Source: Thiomicrorhabdus xiamenensis
Lineage (GTDB): Bacteria > Pseudomonadota > Gammaproteobacteria > Thiomicrospirales > Thiomicrospiraceae
Assembly (NCBI RefSeq): GCF_013282625.1
Contig: NZ_CP054020.1
Coordinates: forward strand, 1,054,001-1,118,000
Direction: 5' to 3'
Length of the DNA stretch: 64,000 nt
The translations under genes and the position numbers were made by a program. Positions within the stretch are counted from its first letter, which is position 1, and every line of letters begins with the position of its first letter. Shown here one piece after another: positions 35,154 to 47,106 of the stretch. A model generated the notes under the pieces. It made no database searches. It saw only the letters and a program-made list of their open reading frames with translations, and was not told the origin of the DNA.

Positions 35154-36179
35154 ATGTTAAATGATCGTTATCAAATGTTGTTTAAAAACTTGATGGGATT
35201 ATACCTTAGCGACGGCAAGCCGGTAGGTTCGAACACCTTGAGCAAGCTGCCGGAAGTCGCCTTGAGTTCTGCGACCGTGCGGAATGTGCTGGCGGATCTG
35301 GAAAAGATGGGATTTCTGCACTCGCCGCACACCTCCGCCGGAAGGGTGCCTACCGATAAGGGATATCGACTGTTTGTCGATACTCTGCTGACCTATCAGG
35401 AACCGAGCAAGGTACATGAGCAGGATCTGCGTCAAAGGTTGTCGGTCGATCTCAATCAGGATCGTCTTTTGCAAGAAGCATCCAAACTGCTTTCCGGTCT
35501 GACCGGTATGGCGAGTCTGGTAATGCTGCCGCCGAAAACTCAGGAAAAACTGCAACAGGTCGATTTTCTGATGTTGTCGGCAAGACGCATTCTGGTGGTT
35601 TTGGTCTTCGGTGATCAGGATGTCCAGAATCGCATAGTGGAACTGGATCGGGATATTCAGTCCGATCAGCTGCAAAAACTGGCTAATTTCCTGAATCAGC
35701 AGTGTCTGGGGCTAAGCCTGCTTAAAGCACGGGAAAAACTTGCTTTGGCGGTCGAACAGAATCAGCTGCAGGAAGATTTCCCGTACAGTTCGTTGTTGCA
35801 ATCGACCGACGATCTTTTGAATCAGCAGCTCAACGATCGAAAACCTCTGGTCGTGTCCGGCAAAACCAATCTTCTGGATTACCAGGAATTTGCGGATTCG
35901 CAGAAACTTAAACGTATTTATCACGCCTTTAACCAGCAGCAGGGATTGTTGGAACTGTTCGATAAAAGCCTGCAGGCGCCTGGGTTGAAAGTGTTTATCG
36001 GCAGCGAGTGCGGTAATGAGGTGTATCAGGGATGCAGCTTGATTACCCGGCCGTATGCGGTTGAAGATGAAGTGCTCGGCGTACTCGGTGTGATCGGACC
36101 GAGCAGAATGAACTACCAGAAAGTGGTGCCTCAGGTCGATTTGACCGGGAAAATTTTAAGTTCCCTCTTGAAAAAATAG
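35154..36179 (+). CDS. hrcA: Heat-inducible transcription repressor HrcA
   Basis: A 341-residue repressor with an N-terminal winged helix (GLYLSDGKPVGSNTLSKLPEVALSSATVRNVLADLEKMGFLHSPHTSAGRVPTDKGYRLFVD), a GAF-like middle and the conserved C-terminal block (IGSECGNEVYQGCSLITRPYAVEDEVLGVLGVIGPSRMNY). It binds CIRCE and represses chaperone genes, with GroE as the usual folding partner. It heads hrcA-grpE-dnaK-dnaJ. No strong ribosome site is evident before the ATG. Confidence 0.96.
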   Translation: MLNDRYQMLFKNLMGLYLSDGKPVGSNTLSKLPEVALSSATVRNVLADLEKMGFLHSPHTSAGRVPTDKGYRLFVDTLLTYQEPSKVHEQDLRQRLSVDLNQDRLLQEASKLLSGLTGMASLVMLPPKTQEKLQQVDFLMLSARRILVVLVFGDQDVQNRIVELDRDIQSDQLQKLANFLNQQCLGLSLLKAREKLALAVEQNQLQEDFPYSSLLQSTDDLLNQQLNDRKPLVVSGKTNLLDYQEFADSQKLKRIYHAFNQQQGLLELFDKSLQAPGLKVFIGSECGNEVYQGCSLITRPYAVEDEVLGVLGVIGPSRMNYQKVVPQVDLTGKILSSLLKK

Positions 36180-36295
36180 CGGATGCCCCTTATGTCAAAC
36201 CCTAGTCAAATACAGAAATAACTATTCGGCCGATGCGTTAAGCGTCGTCTGAAAGTGCAACAGAGATTTTAAACATTAAAAAATAGGAATACATC

Positions 36296-36877
36296 GTGGC
36301 TGAACAAAACCAGAAAGAGATGAATCAACAGGAAGTGGAAGAGAAGGTTGCAACGGCAGAAGAGGCGATGCAACAGAGCGAAGAGCAGCTGGAAGAGGCT
36401 CAGAAGGCAGTTGATAACGATATCGAGTCGATGCTGGCGGAAGCTAAAGACGAAGCGGCCAAGCATAAGGATATGGCGCTGCGTCTGCAGGCGGATATGG
36501 AAAACCTGCGTCGACGTACGCGTTTGGATTTGGAAGAAGCGCATAAGTACGCCCTGAAAAAATTTGTTGATGCATTGATTCCGGCAATGGATTCAATGGA
36601 AATGGGGATTGAAGCCGCGTCCAAAGAGGAAGCAACCAAAGAAAGCATTAAGGAAGGGGTCGAGATGACCTTTAAGCAGATGCTGGATGTGCTTGCCGAA
36701 TTCAGTGTTGAGCGTATTGACCCGAAAGGGGAGAAATTCAACCCGCAGGATCATGAAGCGATGACGATGATTCCGTCTCCGGATCACGAATCGCAAACAG
36801 TCGTCGATGTTATCCAGAAGGGGTACAAGCTTAATGACCGTCTGGTTCGTCCAGCGCGAGTTATTGTCGCTCAATAA
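36296..36877 (+). CDS. grpE: Nucleotide exchange factor GrpE
   Basis: A 193-residue protein with an acidic, Gln/Glu-rich coiled N terminus (about 1-45), the paired long helix and the C-terminal beta domain (PQDHEAMTMIPSPDHESQTVVDVIQKGYKLNDRLVRPARVIVA). It releases ADP from DnaK. The start is GTG at 36296 with AGGA upstream. It lies 116 bases after hrcA and 197 bases before dnaK. Confidence 0.95.
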   Translation: MAEQNQKEMNQQEVEEKVATAEEAMQQSEEQLEEAQKAVDNDIESMLAEAKDEAAKHKDMALRLQADMENLRRRTRLDLEEAHKYALKKFVDALIPAMDSMEMGIEAASKEEATKESIKEGVEMTFKQMLDVLAEFSVERIDPKGEKFNPQDHEAMTMIPSPDHESQTVVDVIQKGYKLNDRLVRPARVIVAQ

Positions 36878-36935
36878 GGTTTTTGCCGAAGCTGAAGGGA
36901 AACGGTGAAAAAATGATAAAAAAATGCATTTTTCC

Positions 36936-36962
36936 CTTGAATCCTGAAAGAGCACCCCTATA
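36936..36962 (+). promoter_or_regulatory. Sigma-32 type heat-shock promoter of dnaK
   Basis: CTTGAA at 36936-36941, a 13-base spacer and CCCCTATA at 36955-36962 match the RpoH consensus (CTTGAA, 11-15 bases, CCCCATnT). It lies about 110 bases before the dnaK ATG. Confidence 0.75.
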
Positions 36963-37074
36963 AACAGTTCAAACGTAATTTTTAAACGAATTGAGTTCAT
37001 AAAGAATTGTCAAAATTTGCCAACGGCTTAAACACGGTTTCGTGTTTATACCTATCAAACTGGAGAGAAATCAG

Positions 37075-38991
37075 ATGGCTAAAATCATTGGTATCGACTT
37101 GGGTACAACCAACTCTTGTGTATCGGTAATGGAAGGGAAAGAAGTTAAGGTTATCCCGAATGCGGAAGGTGCGCGTACTACGCCTTCGATCGTTGCTTAC
37201 ACAGATGACGAGATTTTGGTTGGTGATCCGGCAAAACGCCAGGCGGTAACTAACCCGGAAAACACGCTTTTTGCAATTAAACGTCTGATCGGTCGTCGTG
37301 CCGACGATGCGGTTGTTGCCAAAGACAAAGACATGGTTCCTTACGCGATCGTTGCCGCCGATAACGGTGATGCTTGGGTACAGGTAAAAGATAAAAAATT
37401 GTCTCCGCAGGAAGTTTCAGCTCGTACTCTGATGAAAATGAAGAAAACGGCTGAAGACTATCTGGGTGAAGAAGTTAAAGAAGCGGTTATTACCGTTCCG
37501 GCTTACTTCAACGATGCACAGCGTCAGGCGACAAAAGATGCCGGTAAGATCGCTGGTCTGGATGTTAAGCGTATTATCAACGAACCGACTGCGGCGGCAC
37601 TTGCTTATGGTATGGATAAAGTAACCAACGACAGCAAAATCGCAGTTTACGACTTGGGTGGTGGTACTTTCGATATCTCGATCATCGAAGTTGCAGACCT
37701 TGATGGTGAGAAGCAGGTCGAAGTACTGTCTACCAATGGTGATACTTTCCTGGGTGGTGAAGACTTCGATAACGTCATCGTTGATTACATTGCTGAAGAG
37801 TTCAAGAAAGATCAGAATGTTGACCTGAAATTGGACAAGTTGGCACTACAACGTGTTCGTGAAGCGGCGGAAAAGGCGAAAATCGAGCTTTCTTCACGCG
37901 AGCAGACTGACATCAACCTGCCATACGTAACGGCGGATGCGACCGGTCCTAAGCACTTGAACATGAAAATCACGCGTGCCAAGTTCGAATCTCTGATTGA
38001 AGACTTGGTTAAGCGTTCAATCGAACCTTGCCGTATCGCTCTTAAAGATGCAGGTCTGTCTGCTTCTGAAATCGACGACGTCATTCTGGTTGGTGGTTCG
38101 ACTCGTGTTCCGATGGTACAAGCTGCGGTTAAAGAGTTCTTCGGTAAAGAGCCTCGTAAGGATGTTAACCCGGATGAAGCGGTTGCGATGGGTGCGGCGA
38201 TTCAGGGTGGTGTTCTATCCGGTGATGTAAACGACGTTCTTCTTCTTGATGTAACGCCTCTGTCTCTTGGTATCGAAACCATGGGTGGCGTAATGACCAA
38301 GCTGATCGAGAAAAACACCACCATTCCGACGCGTAAGTCGCAAGTGTTCTCAACGGCGGAAGATAATCAGTCTGCGGTAACTATCCACGTGTTGCAAGGT
38401 GAGCGTGAAATGGCTTCCGGTAACAAATCTCTGGGTCAGTTTAACTTGGACGAAATTCCGGCGGCTCCTCGTGGTATGCCTCAGATCGAAGTAACTTTCG
38501 ACATCGATGCCAACGGTATTCTGAACGTTTCTGCTAAAGACAAGAACACCGGTAAAGAACAGCACATCACTATCCAGGCTTCATCCGGTCTTTCTGAAGA
38601 CGAAATCGAAGCAATGGTTAAAGATGCCGAAGCGCACGCTGAAGAAGATGCGAAACTGAAAGAACTTGTTGAAGCGCGCAACCAGGCTGATGCGATGGTG
38701 CATGCGACCAATAAGATGATTAAAGATGCTGGTGATTCTGTGACTGCCGAAGAGAAAGCTCCGGTTGAAGAAGCGATCAAAGCGGTTGAAGAAGCGATTA
38801 AAGGCGACGATAAAGCGGCGATTGACGAGTCGGTTCAGAAACTGATGGAAGCGAGCCAGGGCATCGCTCAGAAAGCGCAAGCGCAACAGCAAGCCGGTGG
38901 CGAGCAGGCTCAGCAGCAAGGTTCGGACAAAGCGGATGACGATGATATCGTTGATGCGGAATTTGAAGAAGTAAATGACGACAAAAAGTAA
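37075..38991 (+). CDS. dnaK: Chaperone DnaK (Hsp70)
   Basis: A 638-residue Hsp70. The ATPase domain starts [13 protein letters not shown] and contains [13 protein letters not shown] and [13 protein letters not shown]; the linker is [20 protein letters not shown]. The substrate domain and helical lid end in a Gln-rich tail and [15 protein letters not shown]. It folds and protects proteins with DnaJ and GrpE. The ATG at 37075 has GGAGAG upstream; a longer frame from 37042 is not conserved. Expression is probably driven by the sigma-32 promoter just upstream as well as by read-through from hrcA. Confidence 0.98.
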   Translation: MAKIIGIDLGTTNSCVSVMEGKEVKVIPNAEGARTTPSIVAYTDDEILVGDPAKRQAVTNPENTLFAIKRLIGRRADDAVVAKDKDMVPYAIVAADNGDAWVQVKDKKLSPQEVSARTLMKMKKTAEDYLGEEVKEAVITVPAYFNDAQRQATKDAGKIAGLDVKRIINEPTAAALAYGMDKVTNDSKIAVYDLGGGTFDISIIEVADLDGEKQVEVLSTNGDTFLGGEDFDNVIVDYIAEEFKKDQNVDLKLDKLALQRVREAAEKAKIELSSREQTDINLPYVTADATGPKHLNMKITRAKFESLIEDLVKRSIEPCRIALKDAGLSASEIDDVILVGGSTRVPMVQAAVKEFFGKEPRKDVNPDEAVAMGAAIQGGVLSGDVNDVLLLDVTPLSLGIETMGGVMTKLIEKNTTIPTRKSQVFSTAEDNQSAVTIHVLQGEREMASGNKSLGQFNLDEIPAAPRGMPQIEVTFDIDANGILNVSAKDKNTGKEQHITIQASSGLSEDEIEAMVKDAEAHAEEDAKLKELVEARNQADAMVHATNKMIKDAGDSVTAEEKAPVEEAIKAVEEAIKGDDKAAIDESVQKLMEASQGIAQKAQAQQQAGGEQAQQQGSDKADDDDIVDAEFEEVNDDKK

Positions 38992-39140
38992 TCATTTTAC
39001 GCGCTAGCTCTGCTGGCACTGTGTTGGGAAATGGTCTCGTATGAGTTATACACTCACATTTCCCGCCTTGTTCCAGCAGGCTTGCGCAAAAAATGAAAGA
39101 CTTCTTGAATCTTGCGAAAGATTAAGTCGATTTAGCAAAG

Positions 39141-39198
39141 GCACGGAGTGACGAAGGTTTAAACTTCGGTTTGGAATTTTCACGATCTCCGTGCTTTT
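39141..39198 (+). terminator. Hairpin with T run between dnaK and dnaJ
   Basis: GCACGGAG at 39141-39148 pairs with CTCCGTGC at 39187-39194, followed by TTTTGTG. An inner CGAAG/CTTCG hairpin lies in the loop. It sits in a 327-base spacer that otherwise holds nothing recognisable, and would give partial termination, lowering dnaJ relative to dnaK. Confidence 0.6.
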
Positions 39199-39318
39199 GT
39201 GTTTAAATACCGCGAAATTTATAACTTGGCTAAGTGAATAAACGAAAGCACATAATACAAGTGTGTTTTGGTTTATTAATTTTGTTGTTTAACGAAACAA
39301 AGAAAGTTTAAGAAAACT

Positions 39319-40482
39319 ATGTCGAAAAGAGATTATTACGAAGTTCTTGGGGTTTCCAAGAGCGCTTCCGAAGGTGAAATCAAAAAAGCCTACCGTAAAC
39401 TGGCGATGAAATACCATCCGGATCGTAACCCGGATAATAAAGAAGCCGAAGATAAGTTTAAGGAGGCGTCCGAAGCTTATGAAGTGCTTTCCGATGCGCA
39501 GAAACGGGCTACTTATGATCAATTCGGTCATGCCGGACTGGATGGACAAGGGGGTGGTCACGGTGGCTTCGGCGGTGGCGGCTTCGGCGGTTTTGGTGAT
39601 ATCTTCGAAGATCTTTTTGGCGGCGGCTTTGGTGGAGGGCATCGCGGCCCGAGACCGGGTGCGGATATGCAGTATGAGCTGGATATCACTCTTGAGCAGG
39701 CGGTCAGCGGAACGAAAATCGATATTAAGATCCCGACCAAAGACGTTTGTGATGTTTGTGATGGCAGTGGAGCAGAATCCAGTAGCGACGTAGAGGTTTG
39801 TTCGACTTGCGGCGGTGCCGGCCAGGTTCGTATGCAGCAAGGTTTCTTTGCCGTGAATACCACCTGTCCGACTTGTCACGGTACCGGTAAAATCATCAAA
39901 AATCCTTGTAAGAAATGTCACGGCGAAGGTTATGTGCATGACACCAAAACGCTTTCGGTCTCCATTCCGGCAGGCGTGGATACCGGCGACCGCATTCGTC
40001 TGCAAGGCGAAGGGGAAGCCGGAGAACCGGGGGCTCCGAAAGGTGATCTGTATGTACGCATCCATGTTAAGAAACATTCCGTTTTTGATCGTGACGGTAA
40101 CAACCTGTTCTGTCAGATCCCATTGAGCTTTGCAACGGCTGCGTTGGGCGGTTCTTTGGATGTTCCGACCCTGGGCGGCAAAGCCAACTTGAAAATCCCG
40201 GCCGGTACGCAATCCGGTCAACGCTTCAAATTGACCGGGAAAGGGGTTAAATCGGTGCGTTCTTCGCTGGTTGGTGATTTGATCGTTCAAGTACATATCG
40301 AGACGCCGGTGAAATTGACTGCGCGTCAGAAAGAGTTGCTGGAAGAGTTTGACGCCAGTCTGAAAGGCAAGCACCATAAGCAGCACTCGCCTAAAGAGCA
40401 TAGCTGGCTGGATTCGGTGAAGAATTTCTTTACCGGAGACGATACCGATAAGGGCGACAAGAATGACGGTCCTTGGAATTAA
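39319..40482 (+). CDS. dnaJ: Chaperone DnaJ (Hsp40)
   Basis: A 387-residue class A Hsp40: J domain with the HPD tripeptide (YHPDRNPDN), a Gly/Phe region ([15 protein letters not shown]), four zinc-binding CxxCxGxG-type repeats ([32 protein letters not shown]) and the substrate-binding C-terminal domains. It stimulates the DnaK ATPase. The C-terminal tail ([24 protein letters not shown]) is typical of the gammaproteobacterial form. It is followed 15 bases later by dapB. Confidence 0.97.
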   Translation: MSKRDYYEVLGVSKSASEGEIKKAYRKLAMKYHPDRNPDNKEAEDKFKEASEAYEVLSDAQKRATYDQFGHAGLDGQGGGHGGFGGGGFGGFGDIFEDLFGGGFGGGHRGPRPGADMQYELDITLEQAVSGTKIDIKIPTKDVCDVCDGSGAESSSDVEVCSTCGGAGQVRMQQGFFAVNTTCPTCHGTGKIIKNPCKKCHGEGYVHDTKTLSVSIPAGVDTGDRIRLQGEGEAGEPGAPKGDLYVRIHVKKHSVFDRDGNNLFCQIPLSFATAALGGSLDVPTLGGKANLKIPAGTQSGQRFKLTGKGVKSVRSSLVGDLIVQVHIETPVKLTARQKELLEEFDASLKGKHHKQHSPKEHSWLDSVKNFFTGDDTDKGDKNDGPWN

Positions 40483-40494
40483 CGGAGAGATTGA

Positions 40495-41298
<804 letters not shown>

Positions 41299-41326
41299 TA
41301 TTTATTCTGATTCAGTACCTTGTTAT

Positions 41327-41364
41327 AAAAAGGAGTCTAAACATTTGGTTTAGGCTCCTTTTTT
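41327..41364 (+). terminator. Intrinsic terminator after dapB
   Basis: AAAAAGGAGTCTAAAC pairs with GTTTAGGCTCCTTTTT (one mismatch) around a five-base loop and is followed by further T residues. Confidence 0.88.
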
Positions 41365-41470
41365 GCTTTGAGGGAGTAAAGGCTTTAACGCAACGGATAT
41401 TTTGTTTAATATCAATAGAGTTAACCTTGAAATCATATACGTACAGGAATATTGACGGGCGGAAATACGG

Positions 41471-42247
41471 GTGCTGAAAACGAAAGTGGAACAGGTCAAA
41501 CGGCAAGAATTTGCTTGTGAGCGCAGTGGTAGAAAACAAATTTCCTTCGCTGTCGGCTTGTCAGCGGTTCTGATATTTTCTGTCTCGGTTATTTCCGGTT
41601 GTTCTTCTACAGGGAAAACCTACGCGGTAGGTGAAGCGGCGTCAGATGATTCAGTGTCCGCTACGCTTGATTCGCCCAGCAAAGCTGGCGATTATTCTGC
41701 ACAGCGTTCTGTGCATGGAGAGGTGGTCGATTTACACCTCTCAGCGGCCAAAAAGGCAACGCAAGGCGCGGATAGAGTTGGCAAACAGGCACAGGATAAA
41801 CTGGATCGTTTGGCACAAAGTTTCTACCCGCAGTCCTCGTCCCATTTAAAACGCTCTCCCGTTGAGAGTATCAGTGAATCAGTTCCGACCCGTTTATGGC
41901 AGCATTACCGTCAATGGGAGAGTGTTCCGTATCGTTACGGCGGTGTCAGTAAAAGCGGAGTGGATTGTTCGGCTTTTGTGCAGATCGCTTTTAATCAGAA
42001 ATTTGGTGTATCGGTGCCGCGAACTACCAGAGATCAAATGCGGGCCGGAGCCAAGGTATCGATTTCCAGACTGAAAGTCGGGGATATGATTTTTTTCAAA
42101 ACCGGTCACCGAACCTTTCATAACGGTATCTACCTCGGAAAGCAGCAGTTTATGCACGCCTCCAGCAGTCGCGGTGTGATGATTTCTTCGATTGATCAGA
42201 ATTACTGGGCGAAACGGTTTTATATGGCGCGAAGAGTATTGGAGTGA
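41471..42247 (+). CDS. NlpC/P60 family lipoprotein, peptidoglycan endopeptidase
   Basis: A 258-residue protein. The N terminus has a hydrophobic segment (FAVGLSAVLIFSVSVI) ending in a lipobox (VISGC, Cys44), so it is probably a lipoprotein. A linker of about 75 residues precedes the NlpC/P60 domain: YRYGGVSKSGVDCSAFVQ with the catalytic Cys, HNGIYLG with the catalytic His and HASSSRG following. Homologues (Spr, NlpC) cleave peptide cross-links in murein. The start is GTG at 41471; the 26 residues before the signal segment are longer than usual. It lies between dapB and carA, an insertion relative to the usual order. Confidence 0.85.
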   Translation: MLKTKVEQVKRQEFACERSGRKQISFAVGLSAVLIFSVSVISGCSSTGKTYAVGEAASDDSVSATLDSPSKAGDYSAQRSVHGEVVDLHLSAAKKATQGADRVGKQAQDKLDRLAQSFYPQSSSHLKRSPVESISESVPTRLWQHYRQWESVPYRYGGVSKSGVDCSAFVQIAFNQKFGVSVPRTTRDQMRAGAKVSISRLKVGDMIFFKTGHRTFHNGIYLGKQQFMHASSSRGVMISSIDQNYWAKRFYMARRVLE

Positions 42248-42464
42248 AATTACCGATTTCGGCTCTGATCGTCAAGGTAAAAGTGGTGTCGAATTTACAG
42301 ACGGACAAACTTATACGGAAGTGGGTGAATTGTCGGGATTTATTATAGACATGAAACCGCAAATCGAGTAAAATCCGCCTAACTTTTAAATGACTAAAAT
42401 TTAAGCCTTAAGGCGATTTATATGGGGTATTTAGCGGAGATGGCATTTAGTCATTCAGCATTCT

Positions 42465-42505
42465 AAAAACGGAGTGAGTTCCTGTGGGACTGGCTCCGTT
42501 TTTTT
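42465..42505 (+). terminator. Terminator within the carA leader, possible attenuator
   Basis: AAAAACGGAG at 42465-42474 pairs with CTCCGTTTTT at 42494-42503 and continues into more T residues. It lies 77 bases before the carA ATG, inside a 334-base gap. It may end the NlpC/P60 transcript or act as an attenuator of carAB; no leader peptide is obvious. Nothing else is recognised in the gap. Confidence 0.75.
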
Positions 42506-42581
42506 ATATGTGCTGCACGCTACCCTGTATAGAGGCTGCTTAAACGTTGCTCACTTTGTTATTTCTCGGATGGACATATTA

Positions 42582-43715
42582 ATGAAACAGGCTTTACTCG
42601 CGTTGGAAGACGGTACCCTTTTTTGGGGAACTTCGTTGGGTGCAGAGGGCGAAACTGTCGGTGAGGTTGTTTTCAACACTTCATTGACCGGTTATCAAGA
42701 AATTCTGACAGACCCTTCTTACTTTAAACAGATTGTCACTTTGACCTACCCGCATATCGGTAATGTCGGCGTGAATGAAGAAGATGAAGAGTCATCGCGT
42801 ATTATGGCTCAAGGTTTGATTGTTAAAGACTGTCCTCCGCGCATGAGTAATTTCCGTGCCCAGAAGAGCCTGCCGGATTACCTGCAGGAGCAGGGTGTGG
42901 TTGCAATTGCCGATATTGATACGCGTAAGTTGACTCGTCTGCTTCGCGATAAAGGTGCTCAGTCCGGAGTGATTGTTGCCGGTGATGATATTGATGCCGA
43001 TGCGGCAATTGCCAAGGCGAAAGCATTTAGCGGCTTGAAAGGCCTTGATCTGGCAAAAGAAGTAACGACTCCGGAAACCTACAGCTGGACTGAAGGAACC
43101 TGGCAACTTGGCGCAGGCCATAAAGATTGTTCATCCAACCAGGAATTCCATGTCGTTGCTTTCGATTACGGCGTAAAACGCAATATCCTGCGCATGCTTG
43201 CCGATCGCGGCTGTAAGCTGACGGTGGTTCCGGCAAAAACGACTGCAGCAGAAGTATTGGCTATGAACCCGGACGGAGTCTTCCTGTCCAATGGTCCGGG
43301 TGATCCGGAGCCTTGCGACTACGCGATTGAAGCGATTCAGGAAATTCTGAAAACCGACGTTCCGGTATTCGGTATCTGTTTGGGGCATCAGCTTCTGGCT
43401 TTGGCGTCCGGTGCGCAAACCGTAAAAATGAAATTCGGTCACCACGGCGGTAACCACCCGGTGCAGGATATGGATTCAAGCAAAGTAATGATCACCGCTC
43501 AGAACCACGGTTTTGCGGTTGATGAAAACAGCCTGCCGTCTAATCTGAAAGCGACGCATAAATCACTGTTCGACGGGACCCTGCAGGGGATTTCCCGTAC
43601 CGATAAATTGGCATTCAGTTTCCAGGGGCACCCTGAAGCGAGTCCGGGACCTCATGATGTCGCACCTTTGTTCGACCAGTTTATTGACAATATCAAAACC
43701 GCTAAGAACGCTTAA
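42582..43715 (+). CDS. carA: Carbamoyl-phosphate synthase small subunit
   Basis: A 377-residue glutaminase subunit. The N-terminal CPSase domain ([38 protein letters not shown]) is followed by a class I glutamine amidotransferase domain with the nucleophile in [14 protein letters not shown] and the His/Glu of [15 protein letters not shown]. It supplies ammonia to CarB for arginine and pyrimidine synthesis. I use the ATG at 42582, which begins at the family's usual position; a longer frame from 42474 runs through the terminator hairpin. carB follows 24 bases later. Confidence 0.97.
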   Translation: MKQALLALEDGTLFWGTSLGAEGETVGEVVFNTSLTGYQEILTDPSYFKQIVTLTYPHIGNVGVNEEDEESSRIMAQGLIVKDCPPRMSNFRAQKSLPDYLQEQGVVAIADIDTRKLTRLLRDKGAQSGVIVAGDDIDADAAIAKAKAFSGLKGLDLAKEVTTPETYSWTEGTWQLGAGHKDCSSNQEFHVVAFDYGVKRNILRMLADRGCKLTVVPAKTTAAEVLAMNPDGVFLSNGPGDPEPCDYAIEAIQEILKTDVPVFGICLGHQLLALASGAQTVKMKFGHHGGNHPVQDMDSSKVMITAQNHGFAVDENSLPSNLKATHKSLFDGTLQGISRTDKLAFSFQGHPEASPGPHDVAPLFDQFIDNIKTAKNA

Positions 43716-43739
43716 CGGATAACAATAGGATTAAAATCG

Positions 43740-46700
43740 ATGCCAAAAAGAAGTGACATACAAAGCATTATGATCATTGGTGCTGGGCCTATTATTATCG
43801 GTCAAGCCTGTGAATTCGACTACTCTGGGGTGCAAGCCTGTAAAGCGCTGAAAGAAGAGGGTTACCGAGTCATTCTTGTGAACTCTAACCCGGCGACCAT
43901 TATGACCGATCCGGGTCTGGCGGATGCAACCTATATCGAACCGATCGAGTGGAAAACGGTTGAAAGCATTATCGCTAAAGAAAAACCGGATGCGATTCTG
44001 CCGACTATGGGTGGGCAGACGGCACTTAACTGTGCCTTGGAACTGCATGACAAAGGAATTCTGGAAAAATACGGCGTTGAGTTGATCGGTGCCGATGCCG
44101 ATGCGATCGACAAGGCTGAAAACCGCGACCGTTTCCGTCAGGCGATGACTAAAATCGGTCTGGATATGCCGATCTCCGATGTTGCGCATAACATGGAAGA
44201 GGCGTGGGCGATTCAGGAACGCGTTGGTTTCCCGACCATTATCCGTCCGTCATTCACCCTGGGTGGTTCCGGTGGTGGTATCGCTTATAACAAAGCGGAA
44301 TTTGAACAGATTTGTAAGTTCGGTCTTGATCTATCTCCGACCAAAGAGCTATTGATCGAAGAGTCGATCATCGGTTGGAAAGAGTACGAAATGGAAGTGG
44401 TTCGTGACAAAAACGACAACGCCATTATCGTTTGTTCGATCGAGAACCTTGACCCGATGGGTGTGCATACCGGTGACTCGATCACTGTCGCACCGGCGCA
44501 GACACTGACCGATAAAGAGTATCAGATCATGCGTAACGCTTCTTTGGCGGTACTGCGCGAGATCGGTGTCGAAACCGGTGGGTCGAACGTTCAGTTCTCG
44601 ATCAACCCGGATACCGGGCGCATGATCATTATCGAAATGAACCCGCGTGTTTCGCGCTCGTCGGCGCTGGCATCCAAGGCGACAGGTTTCCCGATTGCCA
44701 AGGTGGCTGCCAAGCTGGCAGTGGGTTACACGCTGGATGAGTTGCAGAACGATATTACCAACGGTGCTACCCCGGCGTCTTTCGAACCGACTATCGACTA
44801 TGTGGTCACGAAGATTCCTCGTTTCACCTTTGAAAAATTCCCGCAAGCGGAGCAGCGTCTGTCTACGCAGATGAAATCGGTCGGTGAGGTTATGGCTTTG
44901 GGTCGTAACTTCCAGGAATCGCTACAGAAAGCGTTGCGAGGACTGGAAACCGATAAGAGCGGTTTCGACGAAATTCTTGATCTGGCCAATATGGATGAGC
45001 GTGTTGTTAAAGATACGCTGCGCCAAGAGTTGCGCAACCCGGGACCAGAGCGTCTTTGGTATGTTGCCGACGCGTTCCGTGCCGGCTGGAGTTTCGAAGA
45101 AATTTTCGATACCTGTCAGATCGATCCATGGTTCCTGGCGCAGATTGAAGAGATTATCAATCTTGAAGATGATCTGAAACAGCGCGGTCTGGACGCTTTG
45201 GATGAAGCGAACCTGCGTAAGCTGAAACAGAAAGGTTTCTCCGATAACCGTATTGCTCAGCTTTTGGATACGGATGCTGCCTTTATCCGTAAGTTCCGTC
45301 ATACGTTGAATGTTCGTCCGGTCTTCAAGCGTGTCGATACCTGTGCGGCGGAGTTTGAGACTTCAACGGCGTATATGTATTCGACCTACGACGAAGAGTG
45401 CGAAGCCAAGCCGAGCGATAAAGATAAAATCATGGTTCTGGGCGGTGGTCCGAACCGTATCGGTCAGGGGATCGAGTTTGACTACTGCTGCGTGCACGCG
45501 GTCATGGCAATGCGCGAAGACGGTTACGAAACCATTATGGTTAACTGTAACCCGGAAACGGTTTCAACCGACTACGATACCTCGGATCGCCTGTATTTCG
45601 AACCTTTGACACTGGAAGACGTGTTGGAAATCGTTGAAGTCGAGCAGCCGAAAGGCGTTATCGTTCAGTACGGCGGTCAAACGCCTTTGAAATTGGCTGA
45701 AGATCTTGAAGAAGCCGGTGTTCCGATTATCGGTACTTCTCCAGAGTCAATCGACCTTGCTGAAGACCGTGAGCGCTTCCAGAAGATTCTGAATGATCTG
45801 GATCTTCTGCAACCGCCAAACCGTACCGCGACTTCAACCGAGCAGGCGGTTATTCTGGCGAATGAAATCGGCTATCCACTGGTGGTACGTCCGTCTTACG
45901 TTTTGGGCGGTCGCGGTATGGAAATCGTTTACGATGAAAGCAATTTGCGTCGTTACATGACCGAAGCGGTCAAGGTTTCCAACGACTCACCGGTTCTTCT
46001 GGATCGTTTCCTTGACGATGCGGTTGAGTTGGATGTGGATGCGGTTTGCGACGGCGAGCAGGTCGTAATCGGCGGAATTATGGAGCACATCGAACAGGCG
46101 GGTATCCACTCCGGTGACTCGGCGTGTTCGATTCCTCCGTACAGTATTTCCGACGAAATTCAGGATCGTATCCGTGATCAGGTTGAGAAGATGGCCAAAG
46201 CATTGGGCGTTGTCGGTCTGATGAATACGCAGTTTGCGGTTAAAGGCGATGACATTTATGTGCTTGAAGTAAACCCTCGTGCTTCGCGTACCGTACCGTT
46301 TGTTTCCAAAGCGATCGGCCACCCGCTGGCGAAAATTGCAGCCCGCTGCATGGTCGGTCAGAAACTTCAGGATCAGAACTTTACAACCGAAGTGAAGCCT
46401 TCTAACTACTCGGTTAAAGAAGCGGTCTTCCCATTCATCAAGTTCTTGGGTGTGGATCCGATTCTTGGGCCTGAGATGAAGTCGACCGGTGAGGTTATGG
46501 GAATCGGCGATAATTTTGCCCAAGCGTATTCCAAAGCACAGTTAGCTGCGGGTACCGTTCTTCCTCGTTCCGGAACCGCTTTCTTGAGTGTGCGTAAAGC
46601 GGATCGCGTCCGTGTTGTGGATCTAGCCAAGCAGCTGATCGACCGCGGCTTCAAGATCGTTGCAACTCGCGGAACGGCGGCATCCTTGCAGGAAGCCGGA

Positions 46701-46955
46701 ATCGATTGTGAAGCGGTAAACAAAGTAACTGAAGGTCGCCCGAATATCGTCGACTCGATCGTCAATGAAGAAATCGATCTGATCGTTAATACTTCCGACG
46801 GTTCGGTCAGTATTCAGGATTCGTCGAGCATCCGCCGCGAAGCACTGATGCATAAAACCTGTTACACCACGACGATTGCCGGTGCTTTTGCAATGGTTGC
46901 GGCAATGGCGTACCTGGATGATCAGCCGGTAACCCGATTGCAAGATATGCACTAA
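43740..46955 (+). CDS. carB: Carbamoyl-phosphate synthase large subunit
   Basis: A 1071-residue protein with two homologous ATP-grasp halves ([22 protein letters not shown] at the start of the first, [19 protein letters not shown] at the second). The two carboxyphosphate and carbamate kinase sites follow, and the C-terminal allosteric domain (about 940-1071) is where UMP and ornithine usually act. It makes carbamoyl phosphate from bicarbonate, ammonia and two ATP. Length is standard. It ends at a terminator before greA. Confidence 0.98.
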   Translation: MPKRSDIQSIMIIGAGPIIIGQACEFDYSGVQACKALKEEGYRVILVNSNPATIMTDPGLADATYIEPIEWKTVESIIAKEKPDAILPTMGGQTALNCALELHDKGILEKYGVELIGADADAIDKAENRDRFRQAMTKIGLDMPISDVAHNMEEAWAIQERVGFPTIIRPSFTLGGSGGGIAYNKAEFEQICKFGLDLSPTKELLIEESIIGWKEYEMEVVRDKNDNAIIVCSIENLDPMGVHTGDSITVAPAQTLTDKEYQIMRNASLAVLREIGVETGGSNVQFSINPDTGRMIIIEMNPRVSRSSALASKATGFPIAKVAAKLAVGYTLDELQNDITNGATPASFEPTIDYVVTKIPRFTFEKFPQAEQRLSTQMKSVGEVMALGRNFQESLQKALRGLETDKSGFDEILDLANMDERVVKDTLRQELRNPGPERLWYVADAFRAGWSFEEIFDTCQIDPWFLAQIEEIINLEDDLKQRGLDALDEANLRKLKQKGFSDNRIAQLLDTDAAFIRKFRHTLNVRPVFKRVDTCAAEFETSTAYMYSTYDEECEAKPSDKDKIMVLGGGPNRIGQGIEFDYCCVHAVMAMREDGYETIMVNCNPETVSTDYDTSDRLYFEPLTLEDVLEIVEVEQPKGVIVQYGGQTPLKLAEDLEEAGVPIIGTSPESIDLAEDRERFQKILNDLDLLQPPNRTATSTEQAVILANEIGYPLVVRPSYVLGGRGMEIVYDESNLRRYMTEAVKVSNDSPVLLDRFLDDAVELDVDAVCDGEQVVIGGIMEHIEQAGIHSGDSACSIPPYSISDEIQDRIRDQVEKMAKALGVVGLMNTQFAVKGDDIYVLEVNPRASRTVPFVSKAIGHPLAKIAARCMVGQKLQDQNFTTEVKPSNYSVKEAVFPFIKFLGVDPILGPEMKSTGEVMGIGDNFAQAYSKAQLAAGTVLPRSGTAFLSVRKADRVRVVDLAKQLIDRGFKIVATRGTAASLQEAGIDCEAVNKVTEGRPNIVDSIVNEEIDLIVNTSDGSVSIQDSSSIRREALMHKTCYTTTIAGAFAMVAAMAYLDDQPVTRLQDMH

Positions 46956-47035
46956 CTTTATTTGGTTAACACCCACGGGAGGACTTCCATAGGATTTAGA
47001 AAAACGACTGAATTTGATGGAAGTATGCAACCCGG

Positions 47036-47062
47036 ACGCCAAAGCAGATGCTTTGGCGTTTG
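47036..47062 (+). terminator. Terminator between carB and greA
   Basis: ACGCCAAAGCA and its complement form an 11-bp stem with a very short loop, followed by TTTGTGTTT. Partial read-through into greA is likely. Confidence 0.75.
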
Positions 47063-47106
47063 TGTTTATGGCAAAATGAAAACAGACTGCCGTTAAAGGA
47101 GAGAAA

